Source of the DNA: Cycas panzhihuaensis
Lineage: Eukaryota > Cycadophyta
Direction of reading: 5' to 3'
DNA length: 64,000 bases
Assembly: GCA_023213395.1 (NCBI GenBank)
Contig: CM041465.1
Location: 39,625,741-39,689,740, forward strand
Part shown: positions 32,394 through 44,990 of the stretch, one piece after another
Layout of the letters: each line of letters opens with the position of its first letter
How positions within the stretch are numbered: position 1 is the stretch's first letter
The notes under the pieces: generated by a model
The model's input: the letters and a program-made list of their open reading frames with translations, nothing else
Database searches by the model: none
What the model was told of the DNA's origin: nothing
Made by a program: the position numbers and the translations under genes

Positions 32394-33047
32394 TTACGGT
32401 AATGGGTCGATGTTGTAGGCTTCTCGCAGATGATAGAGGTTTTCTTTGTCACATGAAGAAGTCGTTGCTTCCCTTACAACGGTTGTACTTGATCCGTTGT
32501 CAGGTATCACCTCAATGGAGTTCTTCCCCAACATTGGTAATACTACTTTATTTCCTTCATCTGACAAGGTGAAGGTTACATCTTTCCAACTCTGGAGACA
32601 TTGGGTTTTGTATAGCCATGGTCTCCCCAATAAAGCTGGATAGGGTATTGCACCTTTCTCCATTTCCACAATCGTAAAATCGATCTTTACGACAATTCCT
32701 GCCACATCCACCTTGACGTTCACTAGTTTTCCCACAGGTCGCACCAACAATTCATTGGCTAGTTTTAACGAATAGGTTGCCGCTTCCAACTTTGGACTCC
32801 CCAACTTTCGCCATGTCGAGGTGGGCAGTACATTCACAACTGCTCCCCCATCAACGATCACTCTCAGAAACTTTTCTCCCAAAACTGACATGGTTACCAT
32901 TGGATCCATGTCGAATGATGGCATGATTTGCTTCCAACTCTTGGTAATTCCTTTCTGTAGCACTCCTCCTTTAATCCAATCGATAACTTGAGACAGAGGA
33001 ATAGTTAACTGCAACTGTTTCACCAAATTCTCCATTAATAACAACAT
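32394..33047 (-). pseudogene. Element B protease domain
   Basis: A 217-codon open frame including MSVLGEKFLRVIVDGGAVVN (active-site Asp present), VNVLPTSTWRKLGSPKLEA and YPALLGRPWLYKTQCLQSW. It is the best preserved protease of this family in the window. It would cleave the Gag polyprotein in particles. Frameshifts on both sides cut it off from gag and the linker. Confidence 0.87.
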
Positions 33048-33399
33048 TCTGGGAATGTCTTCTACCGTAATCCTTTAAATAACTCCTCCATTTGCACCAT
33101 TTGGGGTTTCTGCCGATTCTCCTAGTAATTTCTCCGGCTCTTTTTGTTTATTTTTACGAACGTAAACATTTTTGTTTAAAGCTTACCCATTAGCGATGGG
33201 TCTTCCTCTGGACTAAACCGCTAACACTTGTTTTACTTTTTGTCTGGATCCAATTCGGTTGGGGGTGTGGATATTCTTCATCCACTTTCTCTTTTGTTTA
33301 TTACGCAATTTCACATTTTTCGTTTCCCAAGACGATCGTCATTAAGTTCGTTGCTTTGGCTTTACCCTTGCAATCTTACATTTTGTGGTCGCTTGGGCC

Positions 33400-35065
33400 C
33401 ACGATTATTACCTCTGACGGCTTTTGTTCGTATTCACCTTCATCGGGCATTCGGACTTCCGATTATACGAGCGTAGGCGGATGAGGCATCTCCCCATCGG
33501 TGTCTCTTCCTCGAGGGTTACGGTGCACCCTCGTTGTATACGTTGCAGGTGGGTTGCCTCTTCCCCAACCTCAACCTCTGAATGATTTTCCTCTGGAATT
33601 GTAGAAGCAATCCCTAGTTGTGTGGGTATCCACCTCACATATGTGGCACCACTTCTCCTGTTGGTGCGTCACATTGTTTTTAAGTTCAATTCACATTCCG
33701 GGTGGTATGTGAGTTTTCTTCACAAATATGGCACCACTTGGTCACCCTTCCAAAGGTGCTCTTTCTTCTTTGGTGTCTCTTCTTCTTCCCGATTATTTCG
33801 ATTTTCAATCGAGCTACTTCTTTCCTCGGTGCCTCTAATTCGAGACTCCTCTTACGCTACTCCAACTTTGGCGGAAGGGTCGATTATCTTGATCCTGCCT
33901 CGCCTCTAATCTCATCTTGCAATCTTAGCGTGAGGAATCTTGTCCCCCCACAGGCGTCCATTTCCATCTCGAAATCCAATGCCAACTCTGAGCATTCTTG
34001 AATGATTTATTGGATGAGCATGCATCATGGCTCGCAACTTCTCATTTAGCCCTCGGCAGTAATTCTTCATGTTATGATCCGTAATTGTCTCATTGATCAT
34101 ACTTGCCGTGATAATCTTCATTCTACTAATGTAAGTTAGATGATTCCCCGACCTCGCACGATTTCTCGCAATGCGATTTCCACGACTTCATTCTTCGCGA
34201 AACTTTTGGAATCTCTCTTGACGCTTTCTTCATCTTTGCCCATGGCTCATTTTTGTTCGTTTCCTTATACCAAGCCAAGGGTACACCTCTCAATGTACGA
34301 TGACGTGCTTTAATCTCATCTTCGTCGTTATTTTTCTAACATCAATGAGATTACGAAACAAATACACATGCTCTGCTGCGTCAAGTATCATTGAAGATAA
34401 GTCTCCCAAAATCTCTATGGTCGTCCATCTTGGGAGATTGCAACTTCCCCACGATGGTGATCTTTCCCCTCCTCCGTCCTTTGGGGATGTCTTGGGAGTG
34501 ACTCTGCTGCCGTATCCTTTCCAAATAACGGATTTTTAAACGGAGTTTTTATATGTATAGGTTCCACTACACCTGGAACTTGTATTGTCAATGGTGTTAC
34601 CGTAATGTAAGATTGATCCGATCCCCTTTCTGTCGAATCTTCAAACAGCTGTCTCGTTAGCTTATTTTCCCAATATCTTGGGGACCTTCCTCGCCTTCTT
34701 ATCATCATCACCTAGGTCCTTCGGCCGTCCTCATTGGTATACTTCCCTCTGTTAAGATTTCCTTATGTTTTTCGTCCACTTTAGGCTTCCTTCCAATTCT
34801 AGGCTAAACAAATCCTCTCTAGGGGTTGCTGTCAATACCATGCGTTCGCCATGGGTTTCTTCTTCCTGGGGTGTCTGGGCTCCACTTGCCTCAGATCCTT
34901 CAACGGATTGTCCCTTAGTCTCGTTGTTTTGCGAACTTAGTCTCCTCGCCCTTCTGAGTTTTGCCTCTTTTGACCATCTTAGTGCCCTTTGCCTGCTGGT
35001 TTCCTTTTCCTTAGGTGAAGTATCCTTTTGGGGCTCTTCCGACCTTGAAGGCCTCTTAGGTGGCA
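33400..35065 (-). pseudogene. Element B gag
   Basis: Starts at 35065 with MPPKRPSRSEEPQKDTSPKE and continues in several frames through the LTIQVPGVVEPIHIKTPFKN block and the HNMKNYCRGLNEKLRAMMHA block to the knuckle region. Almost no nonsense codons occur; breaks are 1-2 base indels at intervals of a few hundred bases. Confidence 0.87.
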
Positions 35066-35188
35066 TTGGAAGGTCCCCAGGCACTGTGGCTTAGTTCTGA
35101 CCCGCCATCACGGCAGCCTGTGGTCCTCGCCCTTTACACATTCTTTTCTCTTTGAAACCCCTAGGCCTGTCCCTCCTCAATGGACGTG

Positions 35189-35201
35189 GGCAACGGAACC
35201 A
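35189..35201 (-). other. Element B primer-binding site
   Basis: Reads TGGTTCCGTTGCC on the minus strand, one base inside the 5' LTR. C has the same 13 bases at 41424-41436; D has two changes at 57831-57843. Confidence 0.82.
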
Positions 35202-35202
35202 A

Positions 35203-36095
35203 TGTTGACTTATAGATTCCACTCCTTGTGGAATCGGTGCACTGTCAAAGTTACGGTAGCTATAGTCTAGTTTTAGGACACATGTCAACATGGTTATACA
35301 CATACATTCCACATACATTCCATATATAATTCACGAGAATGGTACACGCTGATGCAATTCAATACATACTTGAGACATCATCAACATACATCAAGAATGC
35401 ACCAATTTCCACATAACTCTTCTTTTATTAATTCAGCAGTTCATTTACACGTGGAATGCGTTCTGAGCATTCCAAAGTGAGATACGATCTCTGTTACATA
35501 TGCGTGCCAGATGGTACTTATCATGCACTCATGCTCCATCGGTGTCATGCGTCTTGTCATCTGCACCTTTGCGTACTCTTGATCTCCGGATCTCACCCTC
35601 CGAGAGTATGTCATGGAATTGAATCACTCGGCTCTCACCCTCCGAGTATGTCATGGAATTGAATCACTCGGCTCTCACACTGGAATGGTCCTCAAAGCAC
35701 CATTAAATATGTCCCTTTGATGCCTCTTGGATGAAAGGTTATGACCCAAAGTCATAACCATACCTTTTGTCACCAAGGTACCCTTTCACTTTAATCATTA
35801 GTTATACACTTTAACTAATGTCTTCATTAGGTCCGTACGTCCGTCTGCAGCGACTTCCTGTGCCTCCACCGGTCCCGTCTTGTCATACGTCTGCTTTAGA
35901 TTCGATTACTGTTCCGCTCTGATGCGTGCACATCATACGTGCGTTCAGTGCTTTTGTCATACGCACCTGCATCTTTGATTTCTTCACTGTTTCGCCTCGT
36001 GCGTACCTCCGTACGGTTCGTACTTGCATTCCTTTGGTCAATACAACCTGTATTCCGTCTTCCTCAAGGCCTATGTGTCAAAATATGTCCCAACA
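35203..36095 (-). repeat. Element B 5' LTR
   Basis: Partner of 30566-31454, with the same triplicated block and both hairpins (first one at 35737-35759). Differences from its partner are mostly short deletions, unlike the transitions that dominate in A, C and D. Confidence 0.93.
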
Positions 36096-36100
36096 AAAAC

Positions 36101-36383
36101 CTCAATGAAACTATCTAGATCTGGAATTAAAGCTTCAATCAACATTGAGATAGGAGAAGAAGAAGATTATAAGCACCCATTGAATAACATTGAACTATGT
36201 GCCTTGATAAGAAAATGCTACTTGGAAATATCATAGTTTTTAAGGAAAAACTGCAACAAAGTATCTAGAGTCTCTGAAATTAGCTTTAGCACCTTCCAAA
36301 TATAAAGAGATCCCTAAATTGACTTGAACAACAAAAAATCAGATCATCAGCTTAATATTATTATTCACAGAGTATACACTTTG
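36101..36383 (-). pseudogene. LINE ORF1, 5' piece between B and C
   Basis: This 0.28-kb segment is the LINE sequence between the two gypsy insertions. It reads on from 30560 once element B and one AAAAC are removed. No separate domain is recognisable in it. Confidence 0.6.
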
Positions 36384-36388
36384 CCAGC

Positions 36389-37269
36389 CGTTGACTTACA
36401 GGGTATCTTATTACACTTACAAGATACCTCTTTCACTTGTCAAGGTTACACAGTGCTATAGTCTACTTCAGGATACTGTCAACATGGTTATTCACATACA
36501 TTCCACAATTATTTCACAAAATTCTACCACAATGGTACACAACAGTACAGAAATCAACACATACTCAACATTTTCCTCATCATAACACAAGAATACACAG
36601 ATTTCTACGTAACTCTTCCTTTTATTAAGTAATCACTTCAATTACACAGAGGCTGGAATCCATTCCTGAGCATTCCAGCAGCATACATTCCTTCTGTTAT
36701 ATATGCATACCCAGATGGTACTTATCATACAATGCTACTCCAACTGGCTGTCATACGTCGGCTCCGCACTTTTTGCGTGCAGTGATAATCGGCTCTCACC
36801 CTCGAGAGTATACCATGGGATTGAATCACTCGGCTCTCACACTGGAATGGTCCTCAAAGCATCATTAAATATGTCCCTTTGATGCCTTTTGGGTGAAAGG
36901 TTATGACCCAAAGTCATAACCATATCTTTTTGTCACCAAGGTACCCTTTCACTTTAACACTTGATTAAGTCTCCTTAATGGTATCTTTTCTGATCCGTAC
37001 ATCCGTACTTATGTCCCTTTGGGATGATGTCATCATTTATGGGTGCCTTTGGGTCATATCTGTCCATTTGTACCTTACTGTCTGCATGCATTCTGAAAGT
37101 GCGTACTGAGTCTTGTCTGGTACACATCTGTCATACATACCTAGATTACATATTTTTTATCTTTTTCCACTATGCGTACCTCCGTACAGTCCGTACTTGC
37201 ATTCCTTTGGTTAATACAAGCTTGTATTCCATCTTCCTCAAGGCCTATGTGTCACAATATGTCCCAACA
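36389..37269 (-). repeat. Element C 3' LTR
   Basis: Pairs with 41438-42309. Hairpin GGTTATGAC-CCAAA-GTCATAACC lies at 36899-36921. The second hairpin position holds a different stem, ATTAAG-GAGA-CTTAAT on the minus strand. The stem-loop GTTGAGCA-TCCT-TGCTCAAC follows just inside the element at 37294-37313. Confidence 0.92.
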
Positions 37270-37821
37270 TCTATTCCGGGTCAACATAATTGGGTTGAGC
37301 ATCCTTGCTCAACAAAAAATTTAAAATTTGGGGTATTCCTCCCGCTCTCTATTCTAAGGCTGCTCTTGCTGCCTCTGCTCTACTACTTGGTCACCATTCT
37401 TGGTTAATAAATCCTCATCTATTGGCCCTTTGTTTTGTTCAACTCTCCCTTGATTTTTCATATGATGATATATCTTTCCTCCATGCTTCACCATATTGCT
37501 TATTTGTATGATATGAGTTACGGTTGTTTTTCTGTTTTTTAATTTTTTTTATATTTTATGTTACATACCGAACTAAATCACATTCCGGTATCAAGGCAAT
37601 TCAATTTTGCCTCAACTTCATGTAACACGCTATAGTACAACTAGTTGATCCGGCTGGTAAGTTGCTCCACCCTAGTTGATATAGGGTTTCAGTTTACTAC
37701 CCTTGACCATTTCAGGTAGTAGCTGGCCTGATAGTTTTTTCAACTAGATAGTGCCATTTTGGTACATTTTCTCAATCCTATATGGGCCTTTCCAATGCAT
37801 CTTCAATTCTCCTTGGGTTAT

Positions 37822-39295
37822 TTAGAATTTGTTGTCAAATCGCCATACTCGATCACCCTTCTTGAAATATGATGTCTTGTCATGGCGGTCGTGCCTTGTC
37901 TTTTTTTTCCTTTTCCTTGGGGTGGTATGCTTTGTCGATTTCTTCTTATGATCCCTTAATTGATCTTCTCCTATCCAATGTTCTCTACAATGTCTCAAAT
38001 GGGAAATTCCATATAGTGGTTCTCCATAAAAGGGCTTCACATAATCTCCAACGTTTTCTTCATGATTTCTATCTTCTGGAGTGGCAACTTTGCTTCTTAG
38101 ACCAGAATCTCTAGGGATACTCTCAACAAGTTCCTTTTCTTCTTCCTTAAATTTGGCGCCGATGGTTGAAAAAGATCTTCCACTGGGTAGGTGTACCTCT
38201 AAAGAAGATGAGGAAGGTTTGTTACTTCCTTCCTTGGGCTGGGATGGGGGTGGGGAAGGGCACTCTACCTCAAGACCCACACCAGAGGTAGAGGGAAGGT
38301 TAGGGTTAGAGGGGGTTGGGGTATTGGGAGGTGAATTAGGGTAAGGGTTTGGGTTAAAAGGGGGATTTGGGTTTGGGTCTAGGTTTTTAATGTTATTATT
38401 AACACTCATATAATCAACAAATTTAGATTTAATATCAATGTCCTTAGTTACATTCCGAAAAAGTAGGTTACACCTATAAGATGAGGGGTTGACTTCATAT
38501 GTGTCCCATAACCAATAATCCATGAATCTCATTTTGTGTTCGTCATCCGAAGAGTTGTATATTTCCCCGAAATAGGTTGGTTCTTCTTGCTGATAATTGA
38601 TCGATGTGGTGGGCTCTTTCGCAGTATGATAGAGATGTTCTTCCCCAATGGAAGAAAATGTCGTGTCGTTCGTGACCATTGTGCTGGATCCCTCATCTGG
38701 AATCATCTCGATCGAACTTCTTCCTAGCATCAGCAATACTACTTTATTTTAATTGTCCGATAATATGAAGGTTACATTCTTCCAATTTTGAAGGCATTGC
38801 ATTTTATACAACCATGGCCTCCCCAAGAGTGCTGGATAGGGTGTTGCCCCTTTCTCTGTTTCCACGATTGTGAAGTCGATTCGCACCACTATCCCTGCCA
38901 CATCTACCTTGATGTTGGCCAATCTCCCCATAGGTCGTACCAATAGTTCATTAGCCAATTTTAACGAATAGGTTGCCGCTTACGACGGGCTTCGGTTTAT
39001 GCCATGTCGAAGCTGGTAACATGTTTATTGCTGCGCCTCCATCAACGATTACCCGTGGAAATGTTTCTCCCAAGACTGTCATGGTTACCATCAGATCCAT
39101 TTCAAATGATGGTATGATTTGCTTCACACTCTTGGTGATTCCATGCTGTAACACTCCTCCTTTGATTGAATTGATAACTTGACATAGAGGAATGGTCAAC
39201 TGTAGTTGCTTTACCAAAATTTCCATTAACAGCAACATTCTGAGAATATCCTCTACTAGCAATCCTTTAAAAAGTTCCTCCATTTGTGGCTGCAC
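37822..39295 (-). pseudogene. Element C protease, linker and integrase tail
   Basis: The protease block VIVDGGAAINMLPASTW (active-site Asp kept) lies near 39010-39060. The 304-codon open frame 37822-38736 follows with EEPTYFGEIYNSSDD, an Asn/Pro-rich linker (38270-38400), VKPFYGEPLYGISHLRHC and, after a basic stretch, FKKGDRVWRFDNKF, the start of the integrase tail. This one frame shows the deletion joint directly: the linker block of A is followed within about 50 codons by the integrase tail. Confidence 0.9.
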
Positions 39296-39531
39296 CTTAG
39301 GTTCTTCTGGTAGATTTTCTTTTTCCTTCTGTTTATTCTTTCATACATATACGTATTTGGTCTCCGGTTTACCCATTGGTAATGCATTCTCTTCCCGAAC
39401 TAGGCCATCCAATACTTGTTTTGCTTTCCTGTATCGATCCATTTCTGTTGGTGGATCCAGATATCCTTCATTCAGTTTCTCCTTTTGTTTATTTTGTAGT
39501 TTGACATTTTTTGTTTCTGGTATGATTGTCA

Positions 39532-41298
39532 TTAGGTTGGTTGCTTTCGCATTTCCTTTGCAATCTTCCGTTTTGTGGTCACTTGGGCCATAGTTACTAC
39601 ATACGAACGGCTTCTATTCGTATTCCCGCTTCGTTGGGCATTCTGACTTCTAGTGCCCAAACTATAGACATATGAGGCATCTACCCATTGGTGGTTTTTT
39701 CCTCGAGGGTTCTGGTGCGCCCCTCGTTGTATAAACATTCCGAGGTGGGTTGCCTCCCCTTCCCCTACCTCATCCTCTGAAGGCCTTTCCCCTGGGATTG
39801 TAGAAACAATCCTTGGTTGTATGCGTATCAACATCGCATATATGGCACCATCTATCCTGTTGGTGCAACGCACTATTTTTTAAATTCAGTTCACATTCTT
39901 TAGTGGTATGTGAATTTTCTTCACAAATGTAGCACCATTTGGTTACTCTTCCAACATGGTCCTTCTTTTTCAGTGTTTCTTCTTCTTCTCGATTGTTTCT
40001 GATTTTTAATCTAGCCACTTTTTTCCTTAAAGTGTCCAACTCCATTTCCTCTTCTGCTACCCCTACCTGGTAGAAGGGTCGGTTGTACTGATTTTGTTTC
40101 AGTTCTCTAATCTCATCTTGTAATCTTAGCAACAGGGAATCCTGTCCTCCTGCATGTGCGTCCATTTCCATTTCGAAATCTAACGCTAGATCTTGGGCAT
40201 TCTTAAATGATTTCAACAGATGAGCATGCATCATAGCTCTCAATTTCTCATTCAGACCTCTAACAAAATAGTTTTTCATATTGTGATCCGTTATCGTTTC
40301 ATTAATCATGCTGGCTGCAATGATTTTCATTCTGCTAATGTAGGTTAGGATGGATTCTCCCAACCTTTGTCTGATTTCCCTTAATGCAATTTCCACTGCT
40401 TTATTACTGCGAAACTTTTGAAATCTTTCTTCGAATGCTTTCTTAATCTTTACCCATGGCTCATTCTTATTTGTTTCCTTGTACCATGCCAAGGGTACTC
40501 CTCTCAACGTACAGGTGAATCATGCTTTGATTTCATCTTCGTCTGTGATATTTTTTACATCAATAAGATTCTGAAAGAGATACACATGCTCTGCTACATT
40601 TGAAGTGTCATTAAAAATCAGTTTCTCAAAGTCTCTATAATCATCCATTTTGGGAGATTGCAACTGTCCTCCACCTGGTGGTGATTTTTCCTTTCTCCCC
40701 TCCTTCGAGGATGCAATAAAGTGCCTACCGCTGTATTATCTTTCCCAAACAGTGGATTCTTGAATGGAGTTTTGATGTGTATGGGTTCCACTACACCTGG
40801 AACTTGTATAGTCAATGGTGTCATTGTAATATACAATTGATTAGATCCCCTTTCTGATGAATCTTTAAAAAGATGTCTCGTGAGCTTATTCTTCCAATAT
40901 GCCGAGGGACCTTCCTCCGCCTTCTTTTCACTATCACTTGGGTCCTTCAGGCTGTCCTCCATAGGTATACTTCCCTCTTTTAAGGTTTCTTGATGTTTAT
41001 CATCCACTTTTAGTTTCCCTTCAATCTTCGAGCTAAACAAATCATCTTTGATTAGGGCTGGTGTCAATACCATGTGTTCACCATTAGTTTCCTCTTCCTA
41101 AGGTGTCTGGGCTCCACTTGCCTTAGATCCTTCAACGAACTGTCCCTTAGTCTCGTTGTTCTATAAACTTAATCTCCTCGCCCTTCTGAGTTTTGATTCC
41201 TTTGACCATCTTAATACCCTTTGTCTGTTGGTCTCCTTTTCCTTAGGTGAAGTATCCTTTTGGGGCTCTTCTGACTTTGAAGGCCTCTTAGATGGCAT
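39532..41298 (-). pseudogene. Element C gag
   Basis: Starts at 41298 (MPSKRPSKSEEPQKDTSPKE). The 245-codon open frame 39770-40507 covers the gag core (GVPLAWYKETNKNEPWVKIK, ERFQKFRSNKAVE) and two intact knuckles, CYICEENSHTTKEC and CHICDVDTHTTKDC. A third knuckle (CLICL...GH...KSEC) is readable at about 39645-39690 with two stops, and a fourth follows. This is the longest gag frame of the family in the window. Confidence 0.9.
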
Positions 41299-41437
41299 TG
41301 GAAGGTCCCTTGGCTGCCGGTGGCTTAGTTACAGCCCGCCATCACGACGGCAGCTAGGGTCCTCTGCCCTTTACACATTCCTTTCTTAAAACTCCTAGGC
41401 CCTGTCCCTCCTCAACGGACGTAGGCAACGGAACCAA

Positions 41438-42309
41438 TGTTGACTTACGGGGTATCTTATTACACTTACAAGATACCTCTTTCACTTGTCAAGGTTACAC
41501 AGTGCTATAGTCTAGTTTAGGATACTGTCAACATGGTTATTCACATACATTCCACAATTATTTCACAGAATTCTACCACAGTGGTACACAGCAGTACAGA
41601 AATCAACACATACTTAGCATTTTCCTCATCATAATAGAAGAATACATAGATTTCCACGTAACTCTTCCTTTTATTAAGTAATCACTTCAATTACACAGAG
41701 GCTGGAATGCATTCCTGAGCATTCCAACAGCATACATTCCTTCTGTTATATATGCGTACCCAGATGGTACTTATCATACAATGCTACTCCAACTGGCTGT
41801 CATACGTGCTGGCTCCTGCACCTTTGCGTATCCGTGATAATCGACTCTCACCCTCGAGAGTATACCATGGGATTGAATCACTCAACTCTCACACTATAAT
41901 GGTCCTCAAAGTATCATTAAATATGTCCCTTTGATGCCTTTTGGGTGAAAGGTTATGACCCAAAGTCATAACCATACCTTTTTGTCACCAAGGTACCCTT
42001 TCACTTTAACACTTGATTAAGTCTCCTTAATGGTGTCTTTTCTTATCCGTACATCTGTACTTATGTCCCTTTGGGCTAACGTCATCATTTCTAGGTGCCT
42101 TTGGGTCATATCTGTCCATTTGTACCTTGCTGTTTGCATGCATTCTGAAAAGGTATGTACCAGTGCATCCTGCACGCCGTCATCACGTGCCAGTTACATA
42201 TTTTTCACCTTTTTCCACTATGCGTACCTCCGTACAGTCCATACTTGCATTCCTTTGGTTAATACAAGCCTGTATTCCGTCTTACTCAAGGCCTATGTGT
42301 CACCCAACA
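41438..42309 (-). repeat. Element C 5' LTR
   Basis: Pairs with 36389-37269. It ends CCCAACA after a short deletion of the usual AATATGTC. The hairpin lies at 41951-41973. Confidence 0.92.
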
Positions 42310-42314
42310 CTAGC

Positions 42315-44990
42315 CATAGAAAAAGGCTCAAGGATTACACATGAATATTAGGACGAGAGATGGGAGCCAGGAGGCCTTTACAACTCCTGTAGAGCCTTCC
42401 ACCAAAAGCACTAGTACTGCTCACAATCTCTCTTATTTACAATTTCTTATGAATACATTCTTTTACTGATGATAATTGCTACTTACCTGCTATAATGGGG
42501 TCATTATTTTCATATTTTATTGCATATGTGATTGCCCAATTGGAGGTTTAAGGAACAAACTATTCTTCTCCCCTTAGTTTCAAGTTATCATCAATGACTT
42601 GCATTTTTATCTAAATTAAAAGCCAACAAAGTCATTAGTAATTAAATAATTACGCAACAATTTCAAAACATGTTCTTATTCTAATGTAGCATTATGTTTC
42701 TCTTTAGAAAATCATTTAATTTTATCTTTATAAATACTGTTATTTTTAAGTTGTCTTGTTCTTCTATCATCTTTTCAAGTTTTATTATAAACTCAAAAGT
42801 AAGTTCTATAATTATATTATTCTATCTATTTAATTAAATTAGGGATGTACCTTTCGAGTAAACTAATTCAAAATATATTATGGAATTTTAGTTATGAGGT
42901 TGAGTCTAATTAATTGGATAAGTTCTTAATTCTTTGTAATATTTTGAAAGATTTATATTATATGGGAATAAACTTAGTAATAAGCATATGGTTTAGGAGG
43001 ATTTGAAAATCTTATTTGAGTGTTTCTAGTTATTATTGAATTAAAAGAGTTTACAATATTTTCTAAAATTTCTCTTTATTTGTATGCCCAGGAAGATACA
43101 TAATTCTATGGGCTCTACTCCCCTCCAATGACCTTTATTTTGCAAAATGTTTTATTACTATTTTCATATGCATAATTCTCATCCAACCATGTCATGCCTA
43201 TTATGGAATCACATTCTCTATATCTAACACATAGAAGCCACCATCCATCTAATTCAAATTTTAAGTTTTCTATGACATCTTTGATTTTTTTAGTTATATG
43301 GCATCAACGAACATTTTATTTAAACCTCTTTTTAATCCCTAATATTAAAAAAAAAGTTATTGATAACCACAAAGTAAGTTTGCATTGGTGTGGTGTTTTA
43401 TGGCATCCTTTCTTGATGATCAACTAATAATTTATTGTCTAAACCATTGTTTAGCATGCATCTACCTAAAAAAAGTCCTATAATTATTTTTTAGATAAAT
43501 ATTTTGGTGGAGCTATAGAGACTAGATCATCACTAAACATTCTATCATGAAAACAATTACATATGGTATCCTATCATCTAAGGATTTATTAGTCTTACTT
43601 GTAGGGGCTATTAAGGTTATGAGTATGGAAGTTTTAATATAACTAAATGGATATCAAACTCAACAATTTTATGTTATGTTATAGTTATTAACTTATGTTA
43701 ATCTTAAAAGTAGTCTTATATTTTTCCACCTATAATGACTTTTTATCCTCACCTAATACCTCAAATTTTATTAATTTCTATAATCATGGGTTCATCTAAA
43801 CTTTCATGCTAAATTTAGAAATCATTCAAACTACCATTACAGATCATTAAGGTATAAGAAATAAATAAGAAATCACTTTGATAATTATCCAAAACATTAT
43901 AAGTTGTAAATTTAAAGGAATAAATTTCAAATAGTAAGATAAATTACTTATCCATCAATTTTAATTCTAAAGGTAATCACGACTAGAATCAAGTTGAGAC
44001 AAAATGACATGTAAATGTAACATATAATCAAATAGTATAGACCCTGTGCATATCCAACATGTTACCACATATATAAATAAATGTGTAGGGGAAACATAGT
44101 AGTGTAAAATAGGGCAATGAAATGACCATGTCCCAAAGATGGGAAAATAGTGTAGAGATCACAATTTTTATTTTTTTGAAAATAAACTCTTAGACCAAAA
44201 TTACATTCATCTAACCATGCCTAACTCGTGAATCATGTCTTTACCATAAACCTTTCATATGGGTTTTCAAAATAAAATTCACATAGAAATAGAAAATTTA
44301 TGAGCATAATATTTCTAAAGCAACTTACATTTTTATTCAAAATATATCATTTTCCTAGTTAAATATGAGAGGCTTCTTAATCATGAAGGTACCTCATGGA
44401 TAGACAATTTTGATGGGAGAATGTATTATTTTAACGAGAATCCATTGAATTATCATGAAATAAGATAACTCTAATTCAATAGAGAGAAAATAATAAATTG
44501 GTATTGTATTGGAACAGATTCCATCTTAATTAATAAGATGACTAATTATGAAACAAACTTGTAACCAAGAACCATAATTACAAGGAGAACACACATAATA
44601 TCTATCTTGTTTCATACTTAATTTAGGAATAAGAAGATACAGTAAGAGCATCTACTAATAAATACAACCACATAGAAGATGGGAAAGACTAAGAGTCTTC
44701 ACAACTACATATGGAAGCTAAAATGATTGAATAAAGGGTTAAAAGATATTGTATGAGTTTTTCAAATTAATAAATAATACATTTACACAAATAGAATTTC
44801 CAAGTATATGATTTTTACTAAATCTACTTGAAGAAGGTGAAATGACATTAATTACTTGATATAAGGTGAACTTTAGATTTTTAATTATTTTAATCTCTCA
44901 ACCTTTGTGTGAGATTAACTGTATGCTTAATATTACATGACCATAGGAATGGTCAAGACTGGATCCAAGATGGGTCTAATAGAAAAACAG
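42315..44990. other. AT-rich region with no recognised feature
   Basis: The first about 125 bp may be the LINE 5' leader flanking element C. Beyond that I see no LTR ends, primer sites, polymerase motifs or long open frames. A 77-codon plus-strand frame at 43194-43427 is not recognised and may be chance. Confidence 0.5.

Larger units (their letters stand above)
30566..36095 (-). mobile_element. Short gypsy element B, non-autonomous relative of A
   Basis: LTRs 30566-31454 and 35203-36095 are flanked by perfect AAAAC at 30561-30565 and 36096-36100. The interior is 3.7 kb: gag, protease, a linker and an integrase-tail remnant, with no RT, RNase H, integrase core or third ORF. It resembles the class described as TR-GAG elements. 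It has the best kept GC content of the family and many small indels but few nonsense codons. Confidence 0.94.
27980..36383 (-). mobile_element. L1-type LINE, 3' truncated, split by element B
   Basis: Minus-strand pieces at 36383-36101, 30565-29000 and 28974-27980 form one non-LTR retrotransposon: ORF1 with the plant gag-like domain and zinc-knuckle approach, then the endonuclease start of ORF2. The RT domain is missing because copia H took the 3' side; any remainder would lie left of H outside the window. Element B (TSD AAAAC) split ORF1, and element C inserted further upstream. 42315-42440 may be LINE 5' leader. Confidence 0.82.
36389..42309 (-). mobile_element. Short gypsy element C, non-autonomous relative of A
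   Basis: LTRs 36389-37269 and 41438-42309. Flanks are CCAGC (36384-36388) and CTAGC (42310-42314), a TSD that differs by one C/T transition. The 3' LTR starts CGTTGAC where TGTTGAC is expected. The 4.2-kb interior has gag, protease, linker and integrase tail only. The deletion joins match those of B and D. Confidence 0.92.

Noticed and set aside
38270-38400. TTAGGG-like and GGGTTTGGG-like runs that look like interstitial telomere repeat (also at 54660-54770)
   Set aside because: On the minus strand this is the Asn/Pro-rich linker of elements C and D, in frame in C. The motif is irregular and conserved as coding sequence, so it is not telomeric.
43194-43427. 77-codon plus-strand open frame
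   Set aside because: No motif, low-complexity surroundings and no neighbouring gene signals.
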